NCBI GenBank assembly: GCA_026002695.1 | Contig: BOCB01000045.1 | Span: 1 to 14,578 of the forward strand | DNA: 14,578 nucleotides | Reading direction: 5' to 3' | DNA from: Synergistales bacterium | GTDB lineage: Bacteria; Synergistota; Synergistia; Synergistales; Synergistaceae | Part shown: positions 13,500 to 14,578 of the stretch, piece after piece | Numbering within the stretch: position 1 is the first letter of the stretch | Layout of the letters: every line of letters starts with the position of its first letter | The notes under the pieces: generated by a model | What the model was told of the DNA's origin: nothing | Databases searched by the model: none | What the model saw: the letters and a program-made list of their open reading frames with translations, nothing else | Made by a program: the position numbers and the translations under genes

Positions 13500-14578
13500 C
13501 TAAAAATTAAAATACAAAAACTCGCTCGGCGCCGCGGCGAACAGTTCTTTTACGGACAGGAAGAAAAGGACGCCGAACAGAAAAGCAACCGCGCCCGGAC
13601 AGCTTGCGGCAGGTTTGTCGCCCGACGGATTGGCCGGATCATAGCGCGTCATCCGCTGAATGTTCGCCGGACAGACGGCAAGTACGAGGGCAAAGGCCGC
13701 CGCCGCGAATATCATAATCCTCGGCAGATAGCGAAGGAGCGGGTACGATCCGGGCGACAGCGCCGCGAAGGGCGAAACACCGCCGAAGTCGAACATCCGC
13801 TCGATCAGCGATATGGCGTCCCCCGCGCTGTCCGCCCTGAAGAACACCCACGCCAGCGCGACCGGGAGGAATGTCGCAAACCACGCGAGCGGACGCGGAA
13901 GCGCGATAAATTTCATCTTCCGCCAGAGGTTGTTTATAACGAGATACGCGCCGTGCAGCCCTCCCCAGATTACGAACGTCCATCCCGCGCCGTGCCAAAG
14001 GCCGCCGAGCAGCATCGTTATCATGAGGTTGCGGGTCTTCGCGAGTTCCCCGCGCCTGTTGCCGCCGAGGGGGATATAAAGGTAGCGTTTCAGGAAGGAC
14101 GACAGCGTGATGTGCCACCTGCGCCAGAAGTCGATTACGGAAAGGGAGTTATACGGCGAGTCGAAATTCACCGGCAGCCTCATGTTGAAGGCGAGGCAAA
14201 GTCCTATGGCCATTTCGGAGTAACCGGAGAAGTCGAAGTATATCTGCAAGGTGTAGGCTATGGTCCCGAACCACGCCTCGTAGAAAGTCGCGCGCTGCGC
14301 GTGAAGAAATATCTTCGAGACCGCGACCGCGAGGCCGTCCGCGATCAGGAGCTTTTTGGCCAGCCCGATCGTGAAGAAAATGAGCCCCTTGCAAATATTC
14401 TCGCGCGAGAAGCGGAAAAAATCTTTTTTTGAAAATTGAGGTATGAGATCCTTGTGATAAAGTATGGGACCGGCTATCAGTTGAGGAAAGACCGTTATAA
14501 ACAGGCTGTAAGTCAGCAGGTGGCGATAGCTGTGGAAAAGGCGGAGCTCGCGTTGCGTCTTATGGTGCAGATACGCGA
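13500..14578 (-). CDS. AlgI-type MBOAT O-acyltransferase, 5' part missing
   Basis: The frame is open to the window end, but genuine coding appears to start only near 14519; the codons from 14520 to 14576 lie in an inverted copy of fliE. The genuine part (about 339 codons) includes FITVFPQLIAGPILYHKDLI, a conserved early block of AlgI proteins. It also has YTLQIYFDFSGYSEMAIGL, DFWRRWHITLSSFLKRYLYI with PLGGNR, and GGLWHGAGWTFVIWGGLHGA with the active-site histidine, followed by several membrane segments. By family length roughly 120-150 N-terminal residues are missing. The enzyme transfers acyl (usually acetyl) groups across the membrane onto a cell-surface polysaccharide, working with the downstream SGNH protein. 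Family assignment is firm; substrate is unknown. Confidence 0.92.
   Translation of the reverse strand, partial: AYLHHKTQRELRLFHSYRHLLTYSLFITVFPQLIAGPILYHKDLIPQFSKKDFFRFSRENICKGLIFFTIGLAKKLLIADGLAVAVSKIFLHAQRATFYEAWFGTIAYTLQIYFDFSGYSEMAIGLCLAFNMRLPVNFDSPYNSLSVIDFWRRWHITLSSFLKRYLYIPLGGNRRGELAKTRNLMITMLLGGLWHGAGWTFVIWGGLHGAYLVINNLWRKMKFIALPRPLAWFATFLPVALAWVFFRADSAGDAISLIERMFDFGGVSPFAALSPGSYPLLRYLPRIMIFAAAAFALVLAVCPANIQRMTRYDPANPSGDKPAASCPGAVAFLFGVLFFLSVKELFAAAPSEFLYFNF
14516..14578. repeat. Inverted copy of fliE segment at the window end (probable chimeric junction)
   Basis: These 63 bases are the exact reverse complement of 11811-11873. The match begins with GCAGG, which could also belong to the MBOAT gene and would then be a 5-base microhomology at the join. 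In the MBOAT frame this stretch gives a basic, His/Arg-rich sequence that lacks the family's expected residues before the FPQLIAGPI block. Most likely it is a chimera from whole-genome amplification or an assembly-graph end, not genome sequence. Confidence 0.9.

Noticed and set aside
14520..14578. In-frame N-terminal extension of the MBOAT gene
   Set aside because: The frame is open only because the antisense of fliE happens to lack stops; the DNA is an exact copy of fliE and the encoded residues do not resemble AlgI proteins.

Overview
This window looks like one contig from a flagellated, probably diderm and anaerobic bacterium. The flagellar gene order and protein character, with a Bacillus-type fliE-F-G-H-I-J-(SLT)-ylxF-K block next to a 2-hydroxyacyl-CoA dehydratase-type enzyme, suggest Synergistota or a close relative, but this is inference without a database search. 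Every convincing gene reads on the minus strand, so transcription runs from right to left. No rRNA, tRNA, insertion sequence or CRISPR array was seen.

Right part (14578 to 12492): the 3' two thirds of an AlgI-type MBOAT O-acyltransferase gene, followed by a membrane-anchored SGNH/DltD-like protein. Together they form a typical surface-glycan acylation pair. The last 63 bases of the window do not belong to this gene. They are an exact inverted copy of an internal piece of fliE (11811-11873), which points to a chimeric or assembly end.

Centre (12491 to 3270): an intergenic region with a good sigma-70-type promoter, then a tightly packed flagellar operon. It holds fliE, fliF (MS ring), fliG (switch), fliH/fliI/fliJ (export ATPase complex), a lytic transglycosylase without a signal peptide, a YlxF/MotE-like membrane protein, and fliK (hook-length ruler). 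Several of the genes overlap by 4-20 bases. flgB and flgC, which often precede fliE, are not present upstream of it here.

Left part (3269 to 1): a near-consensus promoter, a clear cobalamin riboswitch aptamer and an intrinsic terminator hairpin precede a three-gene operon. The genes encode an unrecognised exported protein with a C-terminal membrane anchor, a Cys-rich NapH/NosR-like polytopic Fe-S membrane protein, and a 2-hydroxyacyl-CoA dehydratase/benzoyl-CoA reductase (HgdB/BcrC-type) family protein cut off by the window start. B12 control of a membrane electron-transfer protein plus an HGD-D-type reductase is the most interesting feature of the window. It may be a corrinoid or cobalt handling system, or a B12-free replacement pathway that is switched on when cobalamin is scarce.
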